A stretch of 64,000 nt of DNA. Origin: Cladorrhinum sp. PSN259 (taxonomy: Eukaryota > Ascomycota > Sordariomycetes > Sordariales > Podosporaceae). The stretch covers positions 1-64,000 of the forward strand of contig MU867107.1 of NCBI GenBank assembly GCA_033725935.1, in the 5' to 3' direction. Below are positions 9,893 to 21,065 of this stretch, piece after piece. Both the position numbers and the translations under genes were made by a program. The notes beneath the pieces are model-generated. The model ran no database searches. It was not told the origin of the DNA and saw only the letters and a program-made list of their open reading frames with translations. Position 1 is the first letter of the stretch, and each line of letters starts with the position of its first letter.

Positions 9893-10393
9893 TTGGTGTC
9901 GCTTAAGCCATGGTTCAGAGTGGGTGAGCCATGTCCACGTAGGCCACCTTACAATACCAGTTTTAAAGAGGACCATCGCCATACCCATCCTCCGGATGAC
10001 GGAGAAGAGCAGGATAAAGAGGGTTCTGTCGTGCCGCCACAAGCGCAGGAGAGTCGGGCAAACATACCAAGTTTATCGAGCGATAAGAGCGATAAAGAAC
10101 GTGAGCTGGCTAATACCGAGCTGTCTACACAGCCATCCGCCCGCCACGACCAAGTCAACCTTTAGCATATGGTCAGTCGTCGTCAACGCTGCGATATCGA
10201 CGACGAGGAGAACAGCCCTCCCATTGTAGGAAGTGACGCCAAGCAGGGGAAGGATGAGGATATCGTCCGGCCGCCACGAGGGAAGCGTCGCAAGTTAGAC
10301 ACTTCGGCCCCTATAACCCGCAGAACAGCGCGCACGCGGCAGGCACTGTCAAGGGTACACACATGCAAACAAGGGTGGTCAGAAGTTGGTTGA
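9893..10393 (+). pseudogene. Decayed coding remnant with basic nuclear-localisation-like motif
   Basis: A single plus-strand frame covers 9893-10393 and is interrupted by only one TAG (10163-10165), possibly from CAG by a CpA to TpA change. It lacks a convincing start. The reading is charged and disordered in character, with acidic stretches (DDGEEQDKEG, DIDDEENS) and a basic cluster RGKRRKL followed by many Arg and Thr. I do not recognise the family. Its place among dead elements suggests a mobile-element protein or another RIP-hit gene. Confidence 0.35.
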
Positions 10394-10888
10394 TTAGGAG
10401 AAAGTATCTGTGGGGCTTGGTACATCCGACTTAACCTTTGTCCAAGGTGGTCCGAGCGTCTGGCAACCACCTGCCCCTGTCAGTCCTTGACAGGCACGCC
10501 CGCATTGCATCAACTCCCATTCACGACAGGCTTAACGGCCACTAACCCAAGGCCTAAAGCGCAGTAAAAGTTAGTGCAATATTTCGAAGCCGTAATCTTT
10601 AGGAAGGTCCGCTTTGGAAGAGGAAACAGTTAAGACGGCTTTCGCGAACTTTAATGAGTGGCCAGTTGAAGCTGTCCTTAAGCGAGCTTTGGTGGATGGG
10701 GTAGCAACTTTTTAGCTGGATTTTACGTGGAACCCATATATAAGTCATAGATAAAATGACCATACCCCTGAAACCCAGCGGCGCAAGTCACTTGCAGGGA
10801 GGACTCCCTTAACGAGGCGCGCCCTCTCTTTAAGAGTTGCCTCCACGGCTGAAGAGATTCTAGGAGACGAGTATTTTCAGGTCGAGGA
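10394..10888. other. Unassigned decayed sequence upstream of the LTR-like element
   Basis: No gene is seen. The last bases before the LTR-like start can be read as an open plus-strand frame (EILGDEYFQVEDV) that ends in TGA inside the element. This would fit the end of a retroelement ORF, but it is too short to assign. Confidence 0.3.
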
Positions 10889-11242
10889 TGTCACAACCTG
10901 ACGTTCAGGTTGTGGAGCATGCAGGGAATGCTCCAGCCAATCATTGAGCTAGGGATGAGAGGACCTATAAGTCCCAGGATAACCAATTAGGTAAGACTCG
11001 AAAAGACTCGAGCGTCGAGTCTTTCGAGTCAAACACTGACTAACTAACTCGACGAACTCGATAGTCGAGTCCGTCGAGTCTGGTACAATGTACTTAGAAA
11101 ACACTATAGATAGCTTCGCTATAAGTAGGGGAGGTGCTGGGCACTTCCCATCGTGAGGACTTGGTTCTTCACGCAAGCAATAATACGTTCACTTATTTAT
11201 AATACTCACAGCGATACTTTATAGAGCAACCTATTATTGACA
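10889..11242. mobile_element. LTR-like element (solo LTR or single end of a retrotransposon)
   Basis: The 354-bp segment starts TGTCA and ends TGACA, the inverted TG..CA ends of long terminal repeats. Just inside the left end are two consecutive perfect hairpins: cacaacctga/tcaggttgtg (10892-10914) and ggagcat/atgctcc (10914-10934). A longer palindrome of gactcga words follows. I see no 5-bp target duplication flanking it (gagga versus gtgat) and no second copy in the window, so it could be one end of a decayed element whose interior lies to either side. Confidence 0.5.
10995..11030. repeat. Palindrome of GACTCGA words within the LTR-like element
   Basis: Two 17-base arms (gactcgaaaagactcga and its near-exact reverse complement) meet with two or three bases between them. 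A second, weaker pair of the same words follows at about 11047-11080. Confidence 0.8.
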
Positions 11243-11775
11243 GTGATAGATACCGTCTAAGAAGCGTCCCACAACCTTCGATTATCCTGTCATATTACCC
11301 AGGCGTACTGCCTTGCAGTCTGTATCCTATCCGGTGCAGGTTATAACACGAGAATATAGTATTACTGGGAATAGCATTATTTTCACGACGCCAGCCCGCC
11401 ATAAACTATTTCCAATATACCATAACGGTCCCTTCCGCTAGGTTTAAATTATCTTCCACACCATCAATACCAAATGCAATATCTTTCATAAATTCCTTCA
11501 GAGTCTTAAGGTCGTAAAGGCTCGTACCGGGGTAGTCTTTAGCATATTTGAAACGGATATTAGAAGCGGACAGTTAGCGGGGGTTTAAGGACCTTACTAG
11601 TTCTACAGATCAACTATACGGCGGTAACCTCCCATAACTTTGCCCGTGACCTTTTTGTGAACTACGGAGCTGTCTATTCCCTCCGTATAATTTTGTGAGC
11701 CCTTATCTTTTCCCTGGCGAAAGAACTCCTGAGGGCTCTTCTTTTTCGGCATTATAGAAGGCACAGTAGAGAGCT
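11243..11775. other. No gene recognised
   Basis: AT-rich sequence with many stops in all frames. It may be the interior of the neighbouring LTR element after decay, but I see no reverse transcriptase, integrase or protease motif. Confidence 0.35.
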
Positions 11776-12110
11776 AGGTAGGCAAAAATATAAGGCCGAT
11801 AACGATAAAAGTATACAAAGAAAGGTTTTATAATAGTAATAAATAGGGTAGCAAGGATACGGAGGATAAGAGAGAAGAGTTGTAAGTGGTAGGACGGATG
11901 GAATGACCTTTTTATATAGCCAGAACTGGAATAAGATAAGTTGCGCTAGGCAAAAATATGAGGCCGATAACGATAAAGTGTGCAAAGAAAGGTTTTATAG
12001 TAGTGTAAATAGGGTAGCAAGGATACGGGGAATAGGAGAGAAGAGTCGTACGGTAAGTGGTAGGACGGATAGAATAACCTCTTTATATAGCCAGAACTAG
12101 AATAAAACAA
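11776..12110. repeat. Diverged direct repeat, two copies of about 170 bp
   Basis: Copy 1 starts at about 11776 and copy 2 at about 11945. Shared words in the same order include aggcaaaaatat, aggccgataacgataaa, caaagaaaggttttata, agggtagcaaggatacgg, gtaagtggtaggacggat and tatatagccagaact. Differences are mostly transitions plus a few small indels. Confidence 0.85.
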
Positions 12111-12336
12111 GTCGCGCGGTAGGCAGGTAAAAAATGACGGATTTTATTTAGTCAAAATAACTACCACGACCCAGAGTCACCTAAAACGGAGAGCAATACG
12201 TTAGGGAGCGCATTTCTTAAAAAAGTCGCGCAGTAGGCAGGTAGGGAGTGACGAATTTTATCTACTCAAAATGGCTACCACGACTCAGAGTCCCCTGAAA
12301 CGGAGAGTAAATACGCTAGCGAGTCCATTTCTTGGT
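12111..12336. repeat. Diverged direct repeat, two copies of about 113 bp
   Basis: Copies start at 12111 and 12225 (gtcgcgcggtaggcagg and gtcgcgcagtaggcagg). They share ctaccacgac, cagagtc, cctgaaacgg/cctaaaacgg and catttctt. It directly follows the 170-bp repeat pair, so the block is a nested set of tandem duplications, probably mobile-element or subtelomere-like in origin. Confidence 0.85.
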
Positions 12337-13724
12337 CCACGTTTTGGTGGAGGAATTGTTTGGGTTCCAAAATAGGACCCTCCCCATCCAGCCCCATTTT
12401 TGTCCCTGTAGGAGCGGGAGGATTCAAATTTAGACTATGAGAATATCGCGTAAAGTTAGCGATTTTGGAGAATGACGAGCGTAGGGTGAGCGGTGGTGAG
12501 CCGAGTGTGTGTGTGTGCATGACACATACCCAACGGTGGTACCGTACCCGCTACGACAATGATCCCGAGTTCCTCAAGGCGGGAAGTGTTACTGCTGCTG
12601 CTGCTGCTGCTGCTGCTGGTGGGGCTGTGGTCCATCCAGGTGGGCTTGGTGGCATTGTCCCCTCGCGCAGTTGCCGCACAGGCGCTGTTCGGTGCCGGTG
12701 CCGGTGCCGCCGGGCAGGTGGGCGGGACATCCGTGGAGGGAGGCGTGACCGCATGGTCTGACTGCCATGATGATAGAAATATGTAATGTAATCAGGAGCA
12801 AGGCGGTAGATAGTTGCGGGTTAAAAAGTTGGAAGGTGAAGTGAGCTATCTGCCTGTTTGCAAAGCATTGTCGGTCTGATATATACGTACCAAAAAAAAA
12901 AAAAAGAAAAGGTATCTAATCCCCCATCCTTCGAGCCCGAGATAGCAAAACACCAAAACTTACTTCTCAGGCTCCTCCGGTCCAGAAAGACTGTCAGAAA
13001 CAAATGTCTGGGATATGCAATGCATATGTAGTAGAGTTTGTACACGAACTGTAGCATGCAGGGTCATTTCAGTTATCACATCTATATTTTCCACCGCTAT
13101 AGGTTCAATGAGTGAGACATTCCCTCTCTTGCTGTTGAGCTCAAATTGGCTGATAGGTTAGCTGTCATAGAGGGGCTTGCATCTCAAACATGCAAGCCGA
13201 CCGTTTTAGTTGAGACGCAGGTTGTGGCGCGAGCAGTACAGTAGACAAAAAAACTACCGGTAAGTATCATGGCATTGACAATTCAAGGGACATGTACCTG
13301 TACAGTGCCTATCCTAGCTGGCGATGAAGTTGCGGTCTGATATCTGGAATACGAATATCATCTCGCGCCGCGTTTCCAAGGAGTGGCAGGTTACCGTCCG
13401 TTCCGTTGAATGGAACTGTCATGCAGTGCGTACAGAAGCTGGAACCGCTCACATCCAATCGGAGAGCAGAAAGATCTTTTCTCATTGAGGGGCAGAGCGG
13501 TCTGCTTATCACGTTCAAGGTCCGAGAATGCGGCCAGGTGGAGCACTGGCACACAATGATAGTCAACCTGGAATTGCGAGGAGCAAAGTCTTGGAATTCT
13601 CGATTCGCGAATCAAATAATATCATTGAATTTCTCAATCAAAAAGGCACCATTCCGTTGCTCTCGGTGTATCCAACATTTTCTCCCCTTCAACCGCCCAC
13701 TCTCGTATCGGTTGCACCCAGTGA
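12337..13724. other. Intergenic, with a (CTG)9 tract; no gene assigned
   Basis: A GC-rich island at 12465-12790 contains (CTG)9 at 12592-12618 and overlapping frames on both strands. One (ATG 12559) begins with a Leu run like a signal peptide but then has low-complexity Gly/Ala sequence. I do not treat any as a gene. An A-run lies at 12894-12905. The part from about 13300 is presumably the 3' UTR and downstream region of the LPMO gene. Confidence 0.4.
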
Positions 13725-14839
13725 TCAAGCTGTGGGTGTTGGAGTGGCATACTTCACTGACCAGGAAGGTGAATAGGTCGACGTGCCAAGAATAATCGTC
13801 GATGCTGGTGATTCAATGTACGATGCGGAAGTCACGACAGAATTCGAAATCCAGCTGCTCCAGCGGGGAGCGGTAACTGCTCCGGAAACAGGTCCAAGGG
13901 CAACCTCGGTCGTCTCTGGCCATGCTCCTGACCACACAGTAGGTCCTGGAATCTGATATGTGGTCGTGCACGGTGCCGTCGCGAGGCTGTTGGTTGAGCA
14001 GTAAATGTCGTAATGGACTCCCGGATCACTGTAATTGTATGCTCCTGGGAATGAGACTCCGGATGGCAATTCCACAGCTCCATCGCCGATGACCTCGATT
14101 TGGACACAGTTGGGATAAAATTGCGCGCCTCTCCTGGGGTTAATATCAAACCGGGCGTCTGCTTCGTGGAGTCCAACCATCTCTGCTCGGACAAGATAGC
14201 TTCAGACAGTCAGCAAGTGGGTAGCTTGGTCTTTAACGGGAGGGCCTGCTTACAAGCCAGCTTTAAGTCCAGCAGGGATTCGGAAGTTCATGAGCCCGTG
14301 CTTTGCTTTGATATCGCTGGTCGTTGCCCATTTCCCCGGTGCGAAGGGTGCCGAGCCATACTCGTACAGTCCCTTCTCCCAGACCTTGACAAAGGAGTTT
14401 TCAGTCGGTGGATCAGGAGAAAGATAAACCATGGCGGGACCATGATGAGAGAAATCTATAACGTCGTCCGCAATCGTGCGGTTGTTGTGATGCCAGTCGA
14501 GAGTGATATTGTTCCCTGGCGCAACCTTGATTGTGTGCGGGACTTGCTTGTCACCGAGAATGTTGCATCGCAGGTCGATGGAATCGAGGTCCTTGACAGG
14601 TGAATTGGAGTATCCTTTGGGAGGAGGACCATTGTATGCGGGTTTGCGGATGCCGTTGAAGGTGCCTTGGTCGACGCCATTCACGAAGACGCCCTATTTC
14701 TATCAGTTCGCAACCTAGAGTAGCCATCGTTCCATTCCATTCAATCAAAGCTTACCCATATAAACACATGGCCGTGCACAAGGTTTAGGCTACCAAGTGC
14801 GCCAAGTGCGGCGAGCAAAACGCTGGACTTTGGCAACAT
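13725..14839 (-). CDS. AA9 lytic polysaccharide monooxygenase (no CBM)
   Basis: A secreted copper enzyme that oxidatively cleaves cellulose or related glucans. Exons are 14839-14756, 14693-14254 and 14199-13725, with introns of 62 and 54 nt (GTAAGC donors), giving 332 residues. The signal peptide ends VHG before H24, the expected N-terminal His of the copper brace. The family signatures follow: GVFVNGVDQG, the second-His region LDWHHNNR (residues 96-97), SHHGPAMVYLS, GLYEYG, and after the second intron YLVRAE and FYPNCVQIEV. The tail is Ser/Thr/Pro-rich and ends without a CBM1. The second acceptor (GAAG) is less typical than the others but restores the YLVRAE motif exactly. A second AA9 gene with CBM1 lies 30 kb away at 44530. 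Confidence 0.93.
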
Positions 14840-15799
14840 GGTGACTGTCTAAATCAGTTTTGTTCAAGTGTCACTTCAAAACATCACACTCCAAAACGAG
14901 AGGTCCGTCGTCCAGATATAGTCATGGCTGCCATGAGCATTACCCACGGCTTGTGTGATTCTTGATTGCTACGCCTAGCTAGGTATGTGCAATTTATACG
15001 GGCCGTGTAAACCGAGGGTTGTTTAACCGGAGCGTCACTTCCGAATGTCACGGCAGAGACATATAGATTTAGCTCAGGGCCCATTGACAAAGAAAATAGT
15101 CGGTTTATGGTCGTTTATTTCGCTTACTGAGGTTTTCAGCGTTGAGAACATTGAAGCAAACAAGGGTGCTGAATCCCCTAGTTCGGTGCCATTGTAATTC
15201 CTTGTGAATAGTTGACAGCTAGAGGGCATCCTGTCTGAAATCAAGAAAAGAGAAACGAAGAGAAATGTAACAAGCAATGTCTTTAAAAATGTAAAAGAGA
15301 AAAGAAGAAGAAGAAAAAGAAGAAGAAAGTGGAAAGGGTTGGGGGGGGAGGGTGTTTGCTCAAGACCGTGCCCATGAGTTGAACACAGAACCTGAGAAGG
15401 AACCAACACCAAGCGGGACAGTGTGTTACACAGGGAGTGCATTCACCACGGGGATGGAAGCAGAGAGTTTGTCATCCGGATTTGATATTGATAATACTGG
15501 ATCGCGGGACCGGGGCGGCATTCGAGCTTCGGCAACCAAATCACGCCGTCTTGCGGATACTTTTCCAGAATGATTATCAAGCCTCCCCACCCCCACCTGG
15601 GAAGCTCCGCAGCAGTCCGCACCACCCACTACCATTACCCCAGGACAGCCCGATATAGCGCCATCGATGACGCGACAGGGGTTTGTAAGCAGTCTCTTGG
15701 GAATATAAAATGTTTAATGAATGAAGCAATCCCATCAGCTCTTTGACGGATCAGGAACCAGAGCTAACAGACAGAACTTCATCACTCACATCACTCAAA
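14840..15799. promoter_or_regulatory. Divergent region between AA9 and GST genes
   Basis: It holds the upstream regions of the minus-strand LPMO and the plus-strand GST. A TATA-like box (TATAAA, 15704-15709) lies about 95 bases before the GST start. A purine-rich GAA tract occupies about 15300-15345. No coding sequence is recognised between. Confidence 0.45.
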
Positions 15800-16579
15800 A
15801 TGGGTTCCAACGACGCCAAGCTCATCCTCTACACCAACCACAGATGCCCATGGGCTCACCGGGCTCACATCATTTTGGAGGAGCTCAAGATCCCCTTTGA
15901 GGAGGTGATCATTGACCTCGACACTCCTCGGACCCCCGAGTACCTCAAGATCAACCCTCGCGGCCTCGTCCCCGCGCTCTCTTACAACGGCGAAATCATC
16001 ATCGAGTCTGCAATTGTGTCAAACTTCCTTGCCGACGCCTACCCATCTCACCTTCTTCCTCCTTCCAACACCACCGAGGGCGCCCTCCAGCGCGCACGTG
16101 TGGCGCTTTTTGTGGATGCCTTCATCACCAAGGTCAATTCGCACCTGTTCCAATTCTATAGCGCCGAGGGCGAGGATGCCCGGGCAGAGATCGCCGAGAA
16201 GGCTGTTGCCGCCGTGGTCAAGGAGGTTGAGCCCCTCCTCGCCAATGCTGCCCCTTTCTTTGGAGGAAGCGACAAACTGACCCAGGCTGAGGTAAGTCCC
16301 AGAACGGAAAATCCGTTGCCATTTTTCATCACAGAGAAACATACTAATCATGTATGTCATCAGGTCTTGACTGGCTCTTTTGCCATTCGGCTCAAGACCT
16401 ACAGCCAGTCTGGCGTCTACCCCACGAGCCTCTGGACGTCAATTGCGGAGCGGGCACCAAACTTTGCCAAGTGGGCTGAGGCTGTCTCTGCGCACCCAAG
16501 TGTAACATCGATTTATGACGAAGCCAGCATTGTCGAAGCGACCAAGGCCAGAATTGCAAAGTTGAAGGCTCAGAAGTAA
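15800..16579 (+). CDS. Omega-like glutathione S-transferase
   Basis: Predicted cytosolic glutathione-dependent thioltransferase/dehydroascorbate reductase-type enzyme of 235 residues. The thioredoxin-fold N-terminus carries RCPWAHR with Cys16 as the likely catalytic residue, as in omega-class GSTs rather than the Ser/Tyr classes. The cis-Pro region NPRGLVPAL and ES..I (IIESAIVSNFL) form the glutathione site. A helical C-terminal domain follows. One intron at 16292-16363 (GTAAGT, branch TACTAAT, CAG) is exactly 72 nt and has no stop in frame, so an unspliced message would add 24 residues instead of truncating. I take ATG 15800 as the start because it begins the conserved domain; a longer frame reaches 15743 without a stop. 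Confidence 0.92.
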   Translation: MGSNDAKLILYTNHRCPWAHRAHIILEELKIPFEEVIIDLDTPRTPEYLKINPRGLVPALSYNGEIIIESAIVSNFLADAYPSHLLPPSNTTEGALQRARVALFVDAFITKVNSHLFQFYSAEGEDARAEIAEKAVAAVVKEVEPLLANAAPFFGGSDKLTQAEVSPRTENPLPFFITEKHTNHVCHQVLTGSFAIRLKTYSQSGVYPTSLWTSIAERAPNFAKWAEAVSAHPSVTSIYDEASIVEATKARIAKLKAQK

Positions 16580-17169
16580 AGTTTTGGTGAGGGAGAAAGC
16601 ACATGCCAATCTTTTACTTTTTTTTATGGGACAGTGGATCATTTGCCAAGATTGATTGAAGGAAGGGCAATTTTGGACGGTTCTCAGTAATATCACAATG
16701 CCCCTAAGGAGTCAATGACTTTGATATGATAAGGAATTTGGAAGACGTGTTTTGAACGTGGTGTCGAACCAATTAGTTGCCCTTGAGATCCAGCAAAAGA
16801 GAATTTAAGAAATGATAAATGAGAAATGAGAAAACCTCCCCTGGGCCCGGCGTCTTGGCAGACAAGAACCCCAGATTTTGGACCTTCCAAGTTCCCCCTT
16901 GCGTGACGCTCGGACCATTCCCACTCGAACGCGCCATCAGCGCTCCAACCGAGGCATGGAGAACAAAGGCCGGTGTCCCCTGGTTTTGCTCGCTGGCGAG
17001 CTGTCAACGGCCGACGATGCATTCCGTCATTCCACCAAGCTTCAGGCCAAACAACAACTTGCTGTCTTTAATCAGCATCGCCGTTTGATCGAGGGGCTTT
17101 GTTTTTGGCCGTCCTCTTTCCCCCCAATTCCAGTCCGTTCATTGCTACTTCTCTTTTAATTTCTCCTAA
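16580..17169. other. Intergenic, GST 3' region and PEX16 promoter
   Basis: No gene is recognised. A pyrimidine-rich stretch (17125-17165) directly precedes the PEX16 start, as is common for constitutive fungal promoters. Confidence 0.4.
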
Positions 17170-18463
17170 ATGTCCAACCCCGCCGACATTCACAGCACCA
17201 CTGCGCGACCCTCGAGGTCCACCACCACATCATCATCATCATCATCATCGCCATCATCGAGACCTTCAGGTGTCAAGCGCGCAATCACGTCGCCGCCTCG
17301 TTGGGTAAATATGTATGATGACTTCATCACCAAGAACTCGCACCAGGTGTCGCAGATCGAGTCGACGCTCCGATCATTGACTTACATTATCCCTGGTAAA
17401 TTAATTTACCCCTGTTCGGCGACCGACCTCGAAAACACTACTAATTACTTTGCCTGTCCAATATTTAGGTCGTTTTCGCGATGCCGAGATAGCTTCCGAG
17501 TCCATCCACAGCGGTGTCCAACTTCTCTCCCTCTACCACGACAGACTCCTCGCCCGAGCAGCGACGCTCTCAAAAGTGCCGATCCCCTCCCTCTCGCAGC
17601 CATCCCCGCACAGCAGATACACGCGATTTTGGACGCTCAAGAGCGCTTTGTACCGGCGCGTAGCCTACATCCTTCAAATCGCCAACTATGTCCAGCTCCT
17701 CTGCGAAATGTCGGCCAAGCGCCGCGGAGAGCGCACGCGCTGGCGGGTAGTTGTTCTCCTCGAAGCAGTCAAGGCGCTCTGCAGGCTCGTCCTTCTCAAA
17801 ATCACAAAGTCTCGCCCGCTTGTCACGCCCGTCCTTCCAGAACGTGAACCTATTCCCGAAGAGCCGGAAGAGTATCCAGACCTCGACGAGGAGGACAATC
17901 AAGATGGGAATGCCCGGGGAGGAGGAGGTGATGTTCAGCGCAGGAGGATCAACGGCGTTGGACCCAACGGCGAATGGACCATGCCTCGCACCGGCATGTC
18001 GCTGCCGACCCTGCCGGCTCCCGGCGACACGAGCGGATACCTTCTGTCGCGGGTGCTTACCGCCGACGATATCAAGCCGGCGAATAACTTGCTCAACAGA
18101 TTGCAAGGATCGGCACAGTGGGCCGAGGTGCTACACATTCTCGCGCCGCTTATTTTTGCCATTGCCCTGGCGCGCAGCAAGGATAAGCGCAAATCGTGGA
18201 CGCCGTGGTTGTTGGGAGTTGGCGTGGAGATTGCTGCGAGACAGCTGCGCGACAGAGGACTGCGAACGACACCTCTGGAGCGCGAGGAGTGGAATCGCCG
18301 GGCTTGGGCAATGGGCTGGTGGACGATGCGCGGTGCATTTTATGAGAATGTTACCAAGGGTATTGTAGAGGGGGTACGAAAGCGCGTGCCGGGGTTGGTA
18401 GCGGGCATCTTGGAAGATTACGAGTACCTTTGGGAGAATTACTATTTCAGCACATCGGCGTAA
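17170..18463 (+). CDS. PEX16: Peroxin-16, peroxisomal membrane biogenesis protein
   Basis: Integral peroxisomal membrane protein needed for peroxisome membrane assembly and Woronin body formation in filamentous fungi. Exons 17170-17395 and 17469-18463 are joined over a 73-nt intron (GTAAAT, ACTAAT, TTTAG), giving 406 residues. After a Ser-rich N-terminus come YDDFITKNSHQVSQIESTLRS, SLTYIIPGRFRDAEIASES, LLSLYHDRLL, and near the C-terminus LLGVGVEIAARQLR and RRAWAMGWWTMRGAFYEN, all typical of the PEX16 family. A charged Glu/Asp-rich loop lies near residues 210-240. The first Met is uncertain: an internal Met at WVNMYDDF would also make a full domain. It lies on the same chromosome stretch as a peroxisomal alcohol oxidase, with no operon implied. 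Confidence 0.93.
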
Positions 18464-19060
18464 TTTTTTTGTTGTATTTTTCCTTGGGTGGCTGGGTGGT
18501 TGGAGATATCCAAGCAAAACCCGTTTTGTTTTATTCTTCTTTTTTCTTCTTTTCTTCACGAAGCAAGCATATTTTATACCATGTACTGTAGTATCCTACC
18601 TATTCATACTCATTGTTTGGGTATCGATGTTAATGATATTTCATGATGATAACCTTTTCTTCTCCTACTTTGTCTCAAAAGGTATGGCAAAATTATTACC
18701 CAGGGATCAAGCATGGATATTATTATTTATTTAGTGACTGCTTACGTTGGGAAGGAATATATCGGGGGCTAAAAGAATGGAAGATTCATGATTGATACTT
18801 TCGGCTATTTCAGCTGGACAAGAGCCGCCGTATTTACCATAGGAGTAAGATGACTTCAACCGTTGCAATATGAAACGCAACTTGGCAACCGGTTTTTTTC
18901 TTTCTTTGGAAGAAGCCACGGGGCAGGTTTAATTATGAAAACAAGTAAGATGGATTTATCTTAGACGAGGATGGGGAATATTGAGGGTTTTTTTTCTTTC
19001 TTTTCTTTTCAATAAACATGTCAGTTTGACTCAGCTTTTGTCGGACGACAACTAATAAAC
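18464..19060. other. Intergenic between PEX16 and SET gene
   Basis: AT-rich with T-runs (18540-18560, 18985-19012), consistent with a terminator region and a promoter. No gene is seen. Confidence 0.4.
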
Positions 19061-20656
19061 ATGTTTTCTTCATTTGTGAGTACATCATCGTTTGGTTTCT
19101 GGATTATTACTCTCTATGCAACGCAGGCAGCACAAGCAGCAGGAGGAGGAGGAGCGCGTCCATCTTCTTCTTTGACAACAAAAAAAGCCAAATCAGATGA
19201 CGATAAATGCATATACAACCCTCCCGGCCCGCTCGTCCCGCACAAGCACCATAAAAAACAATGTTCTCTACTCGTAGACGACGAGACGACCATCCTGAGG
19301 GGGGTTAATTGGGAACCGTGGGATTTTGCGCCTACTTGTTTTTTGTCGAAACCACCGAAAAACCCAAACGGAAAGATAAAAGCTTCTTCTTCTAGGAAAA
19401 AAAAGAAGATGTGCGTGTACACGACCCGGCAGACCTGGACGGGAGGCGCACTGAGTGTCGTAACCACGCCGGCGGTGGCTTCTCACCTCGCTTCGTACCT
19501 GTTTGACAACCCGGCCGTGCCGTGGCTCGAGAACGACCGGGGTGGTATCCCGTTCAGCCTACCTAAGACGAGCCCTCCGCCGTATGAAGTTGAAGAAATA
19601 CCAAACAAGGGGAAAGGCGTCGTGGCGAAGAGAGTGATCAAGGAAGGCGAGTTGCTGATGGCTGAGATGCCGCTGATCATGTCGATGCTGGATGGGTATG
19701 AGGATTACGAGGCCAAAGATTTTTTAAAATTACTAAAAAGGGGGGCGGAACAGCTGGGCGAGAGGGAAAAAGGGGAGATGCTCGGGTTGGCGAGGAAGGG
19801 AAAGGAAAAGGGAAATGGAAACGGAAAGGGACAAGCGGGAGGGTATTCGGTGGTTATGGATTTGATAAATACTAACAGCTTTAGAGTTCAAGTTGCGGGG
19901 AGGGGACATTCGGGGGTGTATCCCCGGGTGGCGGTAAGTTTTCTTTTCCTCTGAAATGATGGATGGGTTATGATTGAGGATTTGCTGATATCAGTGTGCA
20001 TGAATAGCGGATAAATCATGCTTGTAAACCCAAGTGAGTTATCAATTCTCTAAGAAGTAGCTCTGGCTGACATGTCTTTTAGTTGTTTTACTCGATACTC
20101 CCCGAGCACCCTGATGATGGAGGTGGTAGCCTACAGAGACATCCAGCCGGGAGAGGAACTGTCAATCAGCTACGCGCCGCTCAACATGCTGACAAAGGAC
20201 CGACGAGCGCTCCTCCAGGCTTGGGGATTCAACTGCACTTGTTCGCTTTGTGCCGATCCGGCGGCTTCTAAGCGTTCGGATATACAGAGAGCACGCATCC
20301 AGCAGATTCTCGAAGAGCTCGACAGGCCCGAGGGTCGGACGCCCGAGAAATTGATAGCTAATATAAAGGAGGTGGAAGAGTTGGCGCACAAGGAAGGGAT
20401 GACGGCTCAGATTGGCGATTTGTACGGGATTATTGCCAATATTTTCTTGGAGATTGGGGAGCCGGAGAAGGCGAGGGAGTACTCGAGGATTGCCGTCAGA
20501 AACCTGAGGTGGTATGCTGGGTTTGATTCTGAGAGGGCCGAGGATGCAATGGCGTTTCGGGATAAGCTGGATGGTAAAGAGACGAAGGGTGGGAAAGGCA
20601 CTGAAGAGAGGAGAGACGCCGCGGATAGTGATTTGAGGGTGTTTGCTGTAGAGTGA
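19061..20656 (+). CDS. SET-domain protein with N-terminal signal sequence
   Basis: Predicted protein-lysine methyltransferase-like protein of 490 residues. Exons are 19061-19933, 20008-20033 and 20083-20656, with introns of 74 and 49 nt around a 26-nt exon that encodes the hallmark RINHACKPN. The third exon gives CFTRYS, MMEVVAYRDIQPGEELSISY (SET motif IV) and the post-SET-like NCTCSLC. The SET N-part is at about residue 180 (NKGKGVVAKRVIKEGELL). The N-terminus has a hydrophobic core (FGFWIITLYATQAAQA) like a secretion signal, then a Cys-containing segment. The architecture resembles a group of ascomycete SET proteins with signal peptides, whose substrate is unknown to me. A Lys/Gly-rich insert (GKEKGNGNGKG) splits the SET region. 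No MYND zinc finger is seen. Confidence 0.88.
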
Positions 20657-21065
20657 GTGAGAGTCTGTAGGTTATTTGAGAAGGATTCGTCGGGAGGAGT
20701 TTCAATATGGGATATACTTGGTTATCGGAAATCAAATTTCCAGGTGCTAGTTTAATGTACGTGTCACTACATGTAGTTTATCTTTTCTCTGAAATATACC
20801 TGATACTTGGACTTTGACAGCGTTCCCAAAAAAAAAATGGTCGCCTGGCTAAATCAGCCTTAAACCCATTCGTACGAACTAACTCCTTGCAGTACATGTA
20901 CAGCCTCGACTGCCTTGGTGGACACTTTCGTCGCTTTGGCGCCAACGGAAATGACCCCCCCTCTCAGATGTAACCTTGTGCTTACCCGTTTATATCATAT
21001 CATGCCTTTGCATTTTTTAGCATTTTAGGCACCCCTCTTTTCTCGACGATGGCCACATAGCAAGA
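20657..21065. other. Intergenic
   Basis: Contains an A-run (20827-20836) and no recognisable gene. It joins two genes in the same direction. Confidence 0.4.

Noticed and set aside
12551..12801. Ala-, Leu- or Gln-rich ORFs around (CTG)9
   Set aside because: Overlapping frames on both strands come from the triplet repeat and GC-rich context; none has conserved sequence.
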